From Cladopsammia gracilis (Eukaryota > Cnidaria > Anthozoa > Scleractinia > Dendrophylliidae): 64,000 nt of DNA. This document shows positions 1 to 13,800 of the stretch, one piece after another. The position numbers were made by a program, and so were the translations under genes. The stretch is taken from positions 263,001 through 327,000 of the forward strand of contig JAJGOT010000360.1 in the NCBI GenBank assembly GCA_022457155.1. Reading direction: 5' to 3'. Positions within the stretch are counted from its first letter, which is position 1; each line of letters opens with the position of its first letter. Under the pieces are notes generated by a model. The model searched no databases and was not told the origin of the DNA. It saw only the letters and a list, made by a program, of their open reading frames with translations.

Positions 1-746
1 AAAGGTGAGCTTGAACTAATGCCCTGCATTGTGTGTACTCGCAATAATGCCAGGGAATAAAGTACGTCTCCTGCAATAGGTGCAGGAGAAGTCTTCACGA
101 GCCTAGTGGCTCACAACTGCCGTAGCTTATCCCCTGAGAGTATTACTACTTCCCCCTGGATGGGATGCTGGTCCATCGCAAGGTTACGCGCCAGCATTAT
201 GTCGCCGGTACCCATTTGCACACCTGGGTAGAGGGAGACAACGTGGAGGAAAGTTGTTTCTTGTCTAAGGAAACAACACGACGGCAGAGACCAGGCTTGA
301 ACCACCGACCTTCAGGTTGAAAGTTCGATGCGCAAACCACAAGACTACCGGGCCTCCACATCCTTTTGAAAGCCGCCCGTTTATAAGTCCGAAACAATGT
401 CAAAAGTTCTAGGCCTTCATTCGCTTTCATTACTGTTATCTCTAACTAATTGAACATCGCGCCCTCGTTCGTATAAATTTTCAGGTACATGTAGGCTGTT
501 CCTTTTTCAGTAGGGACGTCTTTGTTGGAAGAAGGTACTAAGTTAGCAGTGGTTTGTGGTTGATGCTACTTTTGGAATTCAGCTTTCTTTTCTTCCTTTG
601 AGTTGGTAGCAGTTGGTAGTATTGTGGCTAGCGCATCGGATAATTCTCTTAGTCGGATCATGCTACGAAAACCGAAGCTGCATATAAGTACCATCGTAAC
701 GTCCTACATGGCACTTAGAACAACTTAACCTTTTTTCTTCCAACAG
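1..746. other. Intronic sequence upstream of the first visible WDR81 exon
   Basis: Apart from the SINE, nothing is recognised at 361-746. Base 4/5 offers a donor-like AAAG|GTGAGC at the very edge of the window, which could be the end of the preceding WDR81 exon. Confidence 0.4.
91..360 (-). mobile_element. tRNA-derived SINE, copy 1
   Basis: Read on the minus strand it starts GGAGGCCCGGTAGTCTTGTG (box A-like) with a box B GGTTCAAGCC near 292-303, followed by a body matching, with scattered mismatches, the element at 43055-43340 (same GGTACCGGCGACATAATGCT and CATCCCATCCAGGGG blocks). Pol III boxes plus a second copy support a SINE. No tRNA cloverleaf remains. Confidence 0.8.
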
Positions 747-925
747 ATCGACGAAAAGAACAATTTTGCCAAACTGGTGCAAGCGGACATGATAAGCTTG
801 GGGTGTGCGATAGTGGAAATGCTGATGCCAACTAAAGTACAACTGTCCACGTGCGGACTGACTGGAAAACAGAGGGAAAGAGCCATTATAGCATTCTGTG
901 AAACAAACCACAAGCTGCTTCCCAG
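747..925 (+). CDS. WDR81: WDR81 exon: kinase-like C-lobe, part 1
   Basis: Acceptor TTCTTCCAACAG, in phase 0; donor at 926 leaves two bases (AG). Residues read IDEKNNFAKLVQADMISLGC and onward. The A-D-M-I-S-L-G-C stretch resembles kinase subdomain IX (D-x-W-S-x-G-C). This fits the inactive kinase-like domain described for the WDR81/LvsG group of BEACH proteins. The upstream exon is not in the window, or may end at base 4. Confidence 0.88.
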
Positions 926-3900
926 GTTTGTTAAAAGTGTTGAAGGTGCTTTTACTCTTTCACTTTCACATTGCATCGTGGGTTTAAAGGGGCTATGTCG
1001 CGAAGTGTCGCGCACGCTTACAAACTTGAAAAACGTCGGGAAGCCGTTTTTCATTTTTACGCCATCGCCGTGGAAATCAGGCACAATCCATTCAATCCTG
1101 GGGTGCTGTGTTCTCCGAAATTTCTCAAATTGTACACACATGTAAATAATCTATTTGTCTCGATTAGTTTCGGTTATTTTTCCGATTTTGGAATCGTACA
1201 GCTCAATATTTCAATGTCTAAAAGTACGCAGTGGAAATGGACGAAGGTTCTTCTCCGAAGCAAGTTAGTTGTTGGGTCTCTTTGGAATCAAGCAAGAAGT
1301 AATCGGATTTTCCTCGCTTCTAGCACCATTCTGGTATGTTATGAATGCTCTAACTTGATTTTACTGTGGTTATCTGCCTGATTTTGGAAGCTTTCACTAG
1401 TACCTAAATACCGACGTCGCTTTTTCGCGCGATATTCTACCGCGAAGCGATTCGTTGTAGGTCCTGTAGCAATTATAATTCACTGACTGGCCGCGTCAGG
1501 CGAACGCAGATTAATTTAGCCTCCCCATCTAAGAATTCAACTGAATCGTTGCAAGGATGAAATTTGGATTTTTGTGACAATTGTGATCTTTGTATCTTTT
1601 AAAATAGCTCTAGTTCTCATCGTGTTATTATCTGGTAGTTGAGCGTTGTAGATAGATAGATAGAAACTTTATTTATGTGTCAGGAAGAACTAGCCGAGGG
1701 GCAAGCCCTCTACTAATACGGGACACCTACAGTTTCAATAAAATTTGTTTGTTTTGACAAAAATAGCATGCTTCAGTAATAAAACCTAGTCGGCTTAGAA
1801 ACTTCGCTTTGCAATTTGTTATTACCAAAGACAAACACAATAGTTTTTTTATTCGCTTGACAGAGAGCAATGATAATTTCTGGACTTGATTCAAAACCGA
1901 TCAAAACAACTACATGTACGGCAGCTAGGTGACCTTAATTGCTTGTGATCGCTTGCGCGTGTACGTTATAAAACGGATTAAATTCCGTGAGAGCATTGAA
2001 AGCAAATTACTTTCGTAGAAGCGAGAAAATCTGACAATTTTTGGGTTGATTCCACAGCAATCAGCACCTAAGTTGTACCGGAGAAGAGACTTCGTCCATG
2101 CTCAACTGATAACGTATGCAAATTCTAGACATTGAGATACTGACATTTATCATATGACCCGTACGGCCCTGCGAACCTTTTCTTTGCAAAACCATTGAGG
2201 AAAGTCCCGTATGAGTGCCGTACGCATTTGCGCGAGTGGGGACGGAAAAAGCCGTGCGGCCCTACTTCAAAAGCGGAAGGCCTCGCGCGTTAAGATTTCA
2301 AGTAATTTTGTCTCCAATTCTGTCATATGATAAAATACTTATTGACTAAGTTAGGTCGGGCCGGATGGGAAAATATTTGGCTCTCGGTCATGGCGCACGG
2401 ACCTTACGCCATGACCTCGAGCCAAATATTTTCCCATCCCATCCACTTAGTCAATAAGTACATAGTACTGAGGCGTATGACTTCAGAATCGGGGAAATAA
2501 CCGAAACGAAATCAAGACAAATAGACTATTTATATGTGCGAAAAATCTGAGACCTTTCGGTGGTTCAACTTTTGATTCTGTGGATGAATTTCTAAAGTGT
2601 GACCATTCCAATGAAAGCTGTGGAGCAGTAATAGTACTTTCGTGTGCTGCTGTTTTTGATGCTGTACAGACTGTACAGGGTGGTTCTAACTTTGAGTCTG
2701 TGGATGAAATCGTGAAGGACGTGAAGTGTGACCATTCAAATAAAAGCAACCGGGCCGTTCTTTCCTGTGGTGCTGTTTAATATACTGTGCAAGGTGGTTC
2801 TAACTTTTGAGTCTGTAAATGAAATCTAAAAGTGCACATGAAGTTAAATTTCACTGCCGTTTTGTTCTATGGTTTTATGTTGTTTATCCTCTTTTGCGCG
2901 AAGAGGATCCACTATTTTCCCCGCCGAGGCCTGAAATTTGCAACATTTTGAGCGCGGCCAAAAAGGTATTTGTGACGTCATTCGTGTGTTCGATCACAAC
3001 AAAACATAGCGTCGAACAGCGTCGAAAGAATCCTTCCACTCCACTTATGACGTCACTAGAACTCAGGTCTTTGTCTAATATGCCCAACTTGCGCCGCTGG
3101 TTAAAATATGTTTCCGCCACTTCAAGTGACTTATTTTCCCATCAGAATAATTCTTAAAACACATATTTTCAGATTACCGAATAAAAATGGTAGTGAAATT
3201 TCACTTCAAGTGCACTTTAAGGTGTGAACATTACGCGAAATCATTTCTTCTTCCTTGTCATGCTGCTCATTTTAACATGTACCTTTGTTATCATTAGGTA
3301 TGCTCGAGCTGGCGTGCAGGCATTTCTCAAAGCAGCATCATCATCTATTGGCGGTGACGCGGCTTCCCATGATGCATGGCAGCCTCCTCTGACAGCAGAT
3401 CTGTTGCTTCAGCCCCACTTGGGCTTATTCCCTTTCCCGTCATACTTCAGTGCACTGCACGAGTTCTTGGCAGCATTTTATCACTCAGGTAGAAAGATTG
3501 CTCTAATTATTCATTTTAACTTTGAAAGTTTGGGTCATGTTTCTTTGAGACATATTCTGGCCATTCCAGAAACAGATATCCGCTCGTCCATATTTTGACA
3601 ACGTTCTTTTCAGCGTATTCTGATTTCATAACGACCAGAACGTCCCCAAAACGTGCCCTTCGTCTTCCCAAATGCAAGCGCTTCCGTGGAGCGTTCGCAT
3701 TTCATTTCAAATGGTAAAGTGATCCAAATCTTTGCTCCAGTAAAAGGCAAAGGTGTTCTGCCCCCGGTTGTTCAAAAGGTGGATAGCGCTATCCATCGGA
3801 TAAATCACTATCCAGTGGATAAGCCTAACAAAATCCTTTGTGTTATCCACTGGATAGTGAGTTTATCCGGTGGATAGCGCTATCCACCTTTTGAACAACC

Positions 3901-6900
3901 GGGGTCTGTTCTCTAGTTTTAGCCCAAAGTAAAACAATCTTATCCTCTTTTACGGCAAAGTGACGTAGTAGTGATGGCACCTTTCCCCTCCCCAGTTTGT
4001 CCCAGACTCAGCATCAATCTGGATTGACTTTGTTGCCTTACTCCGAGTGTCTCCCCCTTGTGTAGGGAGGGGAATTATTTGCATGAATGTATCAGTGGGT
4101 AGTCCATTCCATAGTTGTGCTCCCCTGTATCTAAAACGTTTCTAGCTATTCGCTGTTCGGCCGAAGCATGAAATAATTATTATGGCTTTCGTTCATTAAC
4201 CCTTTCACTCTCAGGACATGCAGTGTTGTTCTAACTTTTGAGTCTGTTGACGAAATCCTGTGGTGTGACCATTTAAATGAAACTTCTTCAGCAGTACTTT
4301 TTCATGGTACCATTTGCTTTTCAATATTTTACAGAATGAAATTTGGGATTTTTCTTGAATTTTGTTCTTTGGCACTCTTGGGAGTCAAAAGGTTAAGGCG
4401 CAATTAGTGGTTTCGGAACGTTTATTGGAGATCTGAATTGTGATGTGAGTGCCTCGCCACCAGATTATAAAACCAAGAGGTTATTGGATATCTGCAATAT
4501 ATATCAATACAACCAGTTGATTGAGCATCTTACACGTATAACAAAGGACACATCCACTACAATTGATTTGATTTTAACAAATAATCCCTCAGAATTGTCT
4601 CATGCTGGTATCTCTAACATTGGATTGAGTGATCATTGCCTTGTATTAGAGCAGTTTTCAATTGAGTGTCAAACATAATTTCGTAATTGCTTTGGTTTTG
4701 CATTGCTACGCTTTTTGATTGGCTAAAAAATCTCGCGCCATTTTCTCAACCAATCAGAAGTAAAACTAAAATCAATCGTGCCTTGCTCTCACGCGTTTTC
4801 CCGCGCTTGGTGCCGGCTGCATGTATTTGCTTCGAGTTCTGATTGGTTCACCGGATTGTCTGCGAGTTCCGTGATTGGTCAGAGTAATTACTTTGGTTTT
4901 GGTTTTACGACACTCCACTGAAAACTGCTGTATGCTATTAGGAGTATCAGTATTACTAAAGCAAGCCCTAAGATAATCACTAGTAGGTCTTTTAAAAACG
5001 TTGACCCTGTTAGCTTCAGGAATGATCTTTTACTGGCTCCATGGCATCTTGTTGAGACTGAAAATGATCCAAATAGGGCATGGGAAATATGGAAACAAAT
5101 AGTTCTCCACATTGCTGATACTCATGCCCCCTTTAAGAAAAAGAGAGTACGGGAAAGTCAGCAACCTGGATTACACCTGAATTGAAAAAACTCATGTTTG
5201 AAAGGGATAAACTAAAGAAATTGGCTTCAAGATTTCCAACTGATGCAAATATAAATTCTTGAAAAATAAGGTTAATCAAGCTATCAAAGCAACTAAAATT
5301 AATTAGTACTATAATCACTATTTTAAAGAGAACTACGGAAGTATTAAGAATACTTGGAAAGGAATACATGCTGATGGGTACTCATTCGAGACTATCACAA
5401 GTGCCGAATGATTTTAACATTACAGTAAACAACATACCACTAAAGAGGGAGAGAGTCTATAAATCCCTTGAACTTCTTATAGATGAAACCTTAACTTGGG
5501 ACCTGCACATTAAGGAGACTCAAAGAAAATATCTGCAGGGCTTGCGGTCCTGAAGCTTATAAGTCCTACTGTACCATATAAAACTCGATTAACTATGTAT
5601 AAGGCATTAATTTTACCATATTTTGATTATACCAGTACAGTCTGGGGCTGCATTGGTAAAGGTTTATCTGAGCGACTCCAGCAGTTACAAAATAGGGCTG
5701 CGAGGATAATATCAGATTATGAAACTCAATCAAATGAATTATTGGATGAACTGGGATGGGAAAGACTGGAACATAGGAGAATTAGACATCTGGCTATTAT
5801 GATGTATAAGATTCACAATAGTCTATCTCCATCATATTTAAAAAGGATTTTTAACGATACATCAAATGTTCACTCTCATAATTCGAGAAACTCTGAATTA
5901 AATATGTGTATTCCCAGACCAAAATTAGAAGCAACTAAATGTAGTCTTCACTACAGAGGGTCTGTCCTCTGGAACAAAATCCCTGCAGAAGCAAGAGATC
6001 ATGCTAGTCTGAATGCTTTTAAGGCTAGCCTGTCTGTCTAGTTTACTTTTTAGTAAACTGATGTAATATCTAGACTTAATAAGATTAAATTAAATATATT
6101 ATATAAGGTTGGACTTAGGTTTATGATAATTAGTTATATTTAGATAAATAATTTTTATTCGGATAGTTTGTGCTTATAATAGGTAAGGTTGTTTTTAAAC
6201 GTTTTATCATTATTGTGTGTAGTAGTCCACGGCTCACTGGAAGAGCATTTTTAAATGAAAGTGATCCCGTGTTTTTAAATAAAGATGATGATGATGATGT
6301 TTAGTAAGGTACTGAGGTAGGGCGTAATCCGTTATGAACCAGGTAAATCACGGTGGCCATGTGCACCTTTCACAAAGAACAATACTTCCAAATTCCAATT
6401 CGTTCTGAATGTAAAGGACCTGCATGAAGGCCACTTGTAGGTGATACGTTTTCTTCTGAAAATATCATGATTTTTATATTTTATTAATTTATTCCAGGAA
6501 GAAAACAGGAGACAAACGCTCAGAAATCCAAACCACCAGAGGGCTTAGTATTCTTGAGAAATGAAAGCGGCTACACTATGGAGCAAGTGGACACAGCCGC
6601 AGCATTTCTCCCTGATTTACTTTCTATTGTAGATGACGAGGGAATCAAACTGCTCATGTATCATTTGGAGCCATTATTCACGTGTTTGCAGACCCGACTT
6701 CATGCTTGCACGCAGCTGTTTGATATGCTAGCACAAGCTCTGGGGCCAAAACACACGGTGACGACATTCTTGAAATGCCTGGTCAGTCTGTTCGATTCAC
6801 ACGCGCTGGAGAATTATGAGGTTATCACACGCCAGACGTTTCTCTCTCAGATCATAGTGCGGTTTGGACTTGATGAATTTCTGAAGCATTTCATCAGTTT

Positions 6901-9900
6901 TGTTGTTGATGCGGTTGCTTTTAAATCTAAAGCGGACTCGGATAAAGGTGACAGGCTGTCTGTCCATAGCACCGAGGGTTCCGCGCCAGGAATTCCCGTT
7001 ACAGAAATGAAATTCACGGCTAATGATATTCCATTGGATATCGATGATGATCTGGATCTGCCAGGTAACTTCCTTAGAGAAGGCTCCGAGGATCATTATG
7101 TCAAAATTGGCAGTTACTCCATGGGGATCGAAGAATTTGAAAATAAAACTGTGAATCTACAAAGTGTTGGTATAGGTGACGGCGAAAAAGATGCCGAACA
7201 AGTGACTTTGATGCCAAGAGGGATTACAGACGAGGAAGGCGATGAACGTTTGTTTCAGGGAAATATTTCAGATGATGATGATCCTGTCATTGATGAAGTA
7301 GATGGAGGACGCTCTGGTAAGATAGTCAGTTTTGACAAGATCCGTGATGGTTTGGAACTTGGTGTTGAAGCTGCTGATGTTGTCCCTGGAAATGGTGATT
7401 CTAACAGTGGCAGCACTGACTTCGAAGACACAGAGCTTCAGCCACTGAAGGACACTGCAAGCGAACGAAAACAGAAGAAAGAGGAAGCAGCTACAGTGTT
7501 TGACGCCCGAGAAATAGTTGACAATGTAACAGAATGGGAAGTGACACAAGGTGAAAGAGTACTAAACGATGCCAGAGAGGGAAACGCAGCAGTGCAACAA
7601 CGTGGAGCATCGACAAACGAAACGCTTCCTGTATCTGATCCAAAACTGGTAAAAGTAGACCAAGTTGCGCCAGAACTGATGAAAGGAGAAAGGGGCCTCG
7701 GAATTAGTGTAGACAACCTGGCTGCAAAGGAAGAAAGGAAGTCTGAGAAATGTGTCGAAGGTGATAATTGTGACAAGAATCCGGATGAGATCGTTGAAGA
7801 GAATAATGAAGAAATTGAAGAACAGAAGGACATTGACGAGAGTTTAGAAGAAGCAAATCTTGTGTCTGTAGAAGAAGTTGTAGAAGAAGGATCGTCCAGT
7901 GAAGATGAATCACATAATGGATTATTAGAGGCAGAAGATGACGAAAGTTCCAAGTATGAGCAATCAGCCAATGACAAAGAGAAACCATTGGCTGCCGCCT
8001 ATCAGATCAAAACATTCTACAATGGTACCAAATCGAAGTCTATGGAGCGGGAAAAGAAGGCCCAAAAGCAACGTGATGAACTTACACCAGGAACCATATC
8101 TGGCATCGCTGCAGAGAGCATTGTCTGGTTGGCCCCTCGCTTGGGGCCCGTTCTCACATCTAAGTACGTCGCAAGTCAGTTGCTGACTATGTTACCGCAC
8201 TGCTACATGGGATACGTGGGGTCAGATGATGATGAAGACGAAGAGAGAATGGTGAATGATAGGAAAGCCAAGTGGCTGCTGTTTTGTCTGGCTAATTTTT
8301 GCACACTGTACGGGGAGGCATTCATGCTGAATCAATACCTACCTTACATCGAAAAAACGGTGAGTTTGTGCACAAAGTAGCCGTTGTAGAACGGAGAGAG
8401 ATCAGAGAGGAAAATTATGCCTCATTTTCCCTAGCGTCACTGAAACCCTCACCGAATGAGGGATAGCAGGACCTCGAGATAAGATTACAAGAATGACTTT
8501 CGAATTTCAAACCAGTCACGTTTATGGAGACCTCACTGTTGCTGATCACTGGAGGCCCTTGGAAAGATATAGCCTCAAGCATGCACACTAAGTTTGTTAA
8601 GTTGTACTCGTTCTCTCTTACTCTTAAACTAGTCTGAAGATCCCTTTGGTCAGCTTACAGGGAACGCAAAATTGATGTAGATACATCCTGGATATCAGCT
8701 TGTATCCTAGTAAAGAGTTCGCACAAGTAAACGGTGGAATTATTAAAGTACTTCTTTCAAGGGAAATGTCAGACAACGCGTACTCGTTTTCTGCAAGAAA
8801 CTGTCATTTTAGATACTCCTTGTTGACTATTAGCTCATAGAAAATTTGGTTCTTGTAGAACAGTTGTTTTGAAGTTCATGTTCATTAGTTTTTTTTAATC
8901 TTAACAGATCCGAGGCGTTCAAACCAAAGTGACGCAAAGAGGTGAAGCTGCCCTGGCCGGCGTCCTGTCACTTCTAAAGTACTGCATTCCCTACTTATCA
9001 CGTGACACGCTCAGCGCCTACTCTGAATCCGGGCTGATGACAGGCGTCTTTCAGCCGGTCATCCGCATCTTGTCGTCATACAACCTGACCTTCCCAGGTG
9101 GCGTTGCGGCCCGCCAGGCCATCTGTCGTAGTTACATTGATGTTTTAACAGTAGTGTGTTTGAAACTGGAAAGAGAGCTGGCCCGGGAGAACATGACTGC
9201 TCCGCTGCAGCAGTTTTTCTCGTGTTTTGAGCTGGAACGCATGAGGAAACTCAAAAAGGATGAGATAGAGGAACGTTTATCGCCCACGGAGGATACTGCT
9301 GTGGACATTGAAGATGCTTTGGAGAGAATGAACGAGAAGGACACATCAGGTGTGTTTATTTAAAGTATTATTTTGAATTAAAGGGGCCATGTCGCCATGT
9401 AAGGTGGCTCCATATAGTTTTTTTTTGGCACGCAATGCACGGGCTTGAAAATGGTGCGATCGTGCGCTTGTTTATTTTGACGACACCACGTAAATATGGA
9501 GGTTTTTAAGGGAGCTAAAACGTTTGTTGCGGTCGTTCCACGCGCTCAATTTTTATAAAAATTGGCAAATTTGTAGGATTTTCTTGGTTCGTGGTCACAA
9601 AAAAGACAGCAATTTTTGTACATACACAAGCCCAATAAACGTAATGAACGAAAAGTGAGTAAATTGCCTAAAATTAGGTACCGATTTTTTCATGATTTTG
9701 TCAGATGAGACTTACTGAAGGCATATTATGTTTCACCAGAAATCGTGAATATTTACCGTGTTAAAAACGAGAAAAGCCTTGAACAACAAATTAGATTTCT
9801 CCGTAAAGGCCGGAGAAAGATGGAAATGAATTGCATCTTGAAACAGATGGGCGGAAATTTTCAAGTTTATCGCTTTTTTTCTTAGAAAACTCGCTAAAAC

Positions 9901-10659
9901 GCTGATTATGGTTTATTTTCTCTTCGAAAATTCACTTGATATCTCTCCTTCTTAGTGTTCTATAAGCATTTCGTCTTTGACAAAGGTATTTTGTTTCATT
10001 TTGCGGCAGTTTTGACAAAAAATGTCAAAATCCACATGACATTGAAGAGCACGTTCCATATTGTTTTATTCATTTAAGTGAAGTTTTATATGCATACTCG
10101 TCTCCAGTTGAAATATCTTATTGCCAAACAGTTAAATGTTCTCTTGTGTTTTAGGCGTCGACGGAAAAGACAGTTTTGCAGAGAAAGCAGAAGACCTGTA
10201 TAACTCTCCAGCATACAATGAGCTTTATCAGACTTTCTCAGCAGCGATAGCCCACCACGCGTTTGTGCCCTTGTGTGGCATCATGGGAAGCAAGTACATG
10301 GAACACTCGCTCCACAATCACGACGTCATCTGGAACCTGTGCTGCAGTCATGATATGCAGCTGTCTCACCCCACTTGTGAAGATACCAGGGGATCCGAGG
10401 ACGAAGATGACGGCGAGGAGACTAAGGACAACATAGCAGGGGCTGGAACGTTGGAAGTTGATTCTGGGGTTGGGGCCCCTCATGGCGTGGAGAGCGGAGC
10501 TGATGAACGAACACGTGATAAGAAAGATGGAAAAGAAGGCGGAAAATTTAAGAAAAGACATAAACCGCCCATGTGGCTTATTGGGAAAAAATTCTCCAAG
10601 ACAAAAGACGAATCCACAAACTTGTAAGTTGAAAGTGAAATTACTACATCTAACATAGC

Positions 10660-10690
<31 letters not shown>

Positions 10691-10818
10691 AAACAAAAAC
10701 AATAACAACAACAACAATTTAGTTTTCAAATAATAGAACAAAATATAGTAGCAACCCGCAAATAACTAGAGTTAATCGTTGCGGGTTGCTGCGCACTAAA
10801 CAGTTACAGAAGCTCACT

Positions 10819-10886
<68 letters not shown>

Positions 10887-13800
10887 CAATAGATAAGAAA
10901 GAAGGGAATGGATAATTTATGATAAGTTACAACAACAAATAAATTTATTAATAATAGAAATAAATAAATTAAAGAGAAGGGGTAATAAAATGCAGATTAA
11001 AGTCAATTAAGTGTTTTAAAATTACGAAGAGTGGTACAAAGAAATTCGACATCAACATAGCAAATCCTCACTCTTCAAAACCTCCAATAGTAATCTGTTT
11101 AACTTGGACTCTACGTGGACTCTACGTTGTTGAAAATTGCTTTGCTCTTTCATTGTTCTATTTGTCTTTCCTTATTCTAACATTTCCTTTCTCGTATCGT
11201 TAGGTCTACTCATCTGTTGATAACTTATTTTAATTTCAAAAATTCACTTTATTTAAGGGAACTACGTCATGGGAATTTTGGGTCAAAACGGCCCCAAATT
11301 AAAACTTAGTACCTTTGTCAGAACACTATAGAACACTAAGAGGAAGATATCAAGTGAATTTTCGAAACAGAAAAAAGCATAATCAAGGCGATAAACTTGA
11401 AGCCAATTTTTTCAAGTTGTAATCCATTTTCATACTGACCATCTGCAGCCCAAGACACTTATTTTTACTCTTAAAGCGGGACATTCTCTCCAAAGCATCT
11501 TCAATATCCACAGCAGTATACTCCGTGTCAATGTATTTAACACGAAAGTACTAATTGAGGACCCCTACGGGAGACGGGACCGCCCTCATCCGAGCCACCT
11601 ACAGTTCTGACCGTTTGCAGATATCATAGCAAAGGTAGCACCTTCGTCCTCTCAGTTCTTTTAAGACGCTGAGAGTTGGTCCGGCCGGGGATCGAACCTG
11701 CGACCTCCCGCTCAGCAGACCAGCGCTGAGCTAACACTGCCACGGAACGCATACATTCTTAATTGCATTATCCCTTGGTTTCCTTTAATTTATTGACTAT
11801 ATTTTCTATCTTTTGACAGATCCCCTTCATCGTCAGATCAATATCTTCGCGGTAGCTGGCTGACCCACTGGGAAAACCAACTCCGTATGTATATACAAAT
11901 CACGATATTTTACAGATACCACGCAGCACGCAGCAGAACACGAAAATTCGGTTTTCTTCAACTGAGTTGATAAGGGAAACTGGTCATCGTAAAGTGATTC
12001 AAAAGCAGACGGGGGGGGGGGGAGGGGTGGGGAAGCAAAACACGAAAATTCGGTTTTCCTCAACTGAGTTGATAAGGGAAACTGGCCATCGTAAAGTGAT
12101 TCAAAAGCTGACGGGGGGGGGGGGGGGCAGGGGTGGGGAAGTGAAACATGAAAATTTGGTTTTCTTCAACTGAGTTGATAAGGTAAACTGGCCATCGTAA
12201 AGTGATTCAAAAGCTGACAGGGGGGGTGGAGGGGTGGGGAAGTGAAACATGAAAATTTGGTTTTCTTCAACTGAGTTGATAAGGTAAACTGGCCATCGTA
12301 AAGTGATTCAAAAGCTGACAGGGGGGGGGGGGGGGGGGGCGGGGAGGGGTGGGAAGCAGAACACCAAAATTCGGTTTTCCTCAACTGAGTTGATAAGGTA
12401 AACTGGCCATCGTAAAGTGATTCAAAAGGTGACCTTCCGAAGGGCTAGCGTTTGAATCGTCACCTTTTGAATCTTTATTTACCTTAATAACTTTTAATTT
12501 TGTAGACTGTTTTTCACTTGTTTATATATACTTATATATATATTTCATTAAGGAACTGTTTATTACGTAGTTTTTTAGCTTTTTATTTTTTATAATTTCT
12601 TCATCACTGTAAATTGCTCTGAAAAGCCCTAGGGAAGAATAATAAACTTTATTATTGTTATTAATATTCACAGCAGCCTTAGAGTTTTATTTCTTACCGG
12701 TCGTTGCCTAATCAGTTAGGTGATTTGTTTATTTTAGATGTGAAGGGTAAAGTTGGAAACAAGTTCAATTTGCAACAAGTCAAACTCCAAACCTTTACAG
12801 GTGACGTACCAATTGCACATTTGCAGTCATTGCAGCGTGTCGTTAGAGAAGACACAAATTGCCTCTCTCAGCTCATATGCCGGGAGCGGCCAATTGTGTA
12901 ATGAGTTCAAATACACCATAATGAGAATAAATGAGACGACAATGAATATACGAAAATCAAAGATATGAACTGCGGGATTGGAATGAGGTGGTTAAATGAT
13001 CCTCGCTGTGATAAACGCAGCTGATGTAATTTCGATTAAACCTGAAAAGACATTCGAGGCTTTGACGGGATTCTAACTCGTGGCAGTTGAAACTGCTTTC
13101 TATCCCCACAGGGGGTGGGACCAGACAGCACTCTGCCACCCTCCCTTCTGTTGTAACGTAATCTTAACATTTTTTCAATTCGTTAGGTCACAGTGGACCG
13201 GTTCGTTCAGTGTATGTACAGGACAGTGAACACTGCTTCCTGTCGGCGAGTAAAGACAAAACTGTCAAACTGTGGTCGCTTAGCAACCATGGTGATGGCA
13301 CGGCCCAATCAGCTAGCTCGTGGACGTATTACAAGCACACGCGTCAGGTGTTTCACGTGGGAATGGTGGAGTCCATGCGGCACGCCGTGTCGTGTGATGG
13401 CAGTCTTCATGTAAGCTACTTTTGGTTGTCCTTACTCTTGGCTGTTAAGGCTAGTCTAAATGTACAAGCATAATAAACATGAAAGCAAGCATAAATGCGA
13501 GTGAAGACACGTACGTGCTAATTCGGCGCGGTCCTTGTTATTCTGCTTACTCCTGGCTAGCGTCGTAGCGTCGCCCGTTTAAACCGGCTAACGTTTTTGA
13601 CATAAGTACAGCGCAAACAGGCACAGGCGCAGGCACCGGCACCGGCACCGGCACCGGCACCGGCACCGGCAGCGGCAAAGACAAGCAGAAAGACAAGCAC
13701 AGGCACAGGCACAATTGCAAGCGTCCTTGTACTTGTGCTTTTGTTGCTGCCGCAGTGAGGGAGCCTGAAGCGACCGAGCAAGGCAGCAGTGCTAATCGGG

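Noticed and set aside
1..6. Possible WDR81 exon end at base 4 (AAAG|GTGAGC)
   Set aside because: A good donor, but only four bases of the putative exon are visible, so it cannot be supported.
5595..6041. A functional gene for a reverse transcriptase
   Set aside because: Only the C-terminal end of the ORF remains, without polymerase motifs; a relic.
7438..7988. Long minus-strand frames opposite the WDR81 acidic linker
   Set aside because: Ser-rich or His/Leu-rich shadows of the GAA/GAT-rich coding strand.
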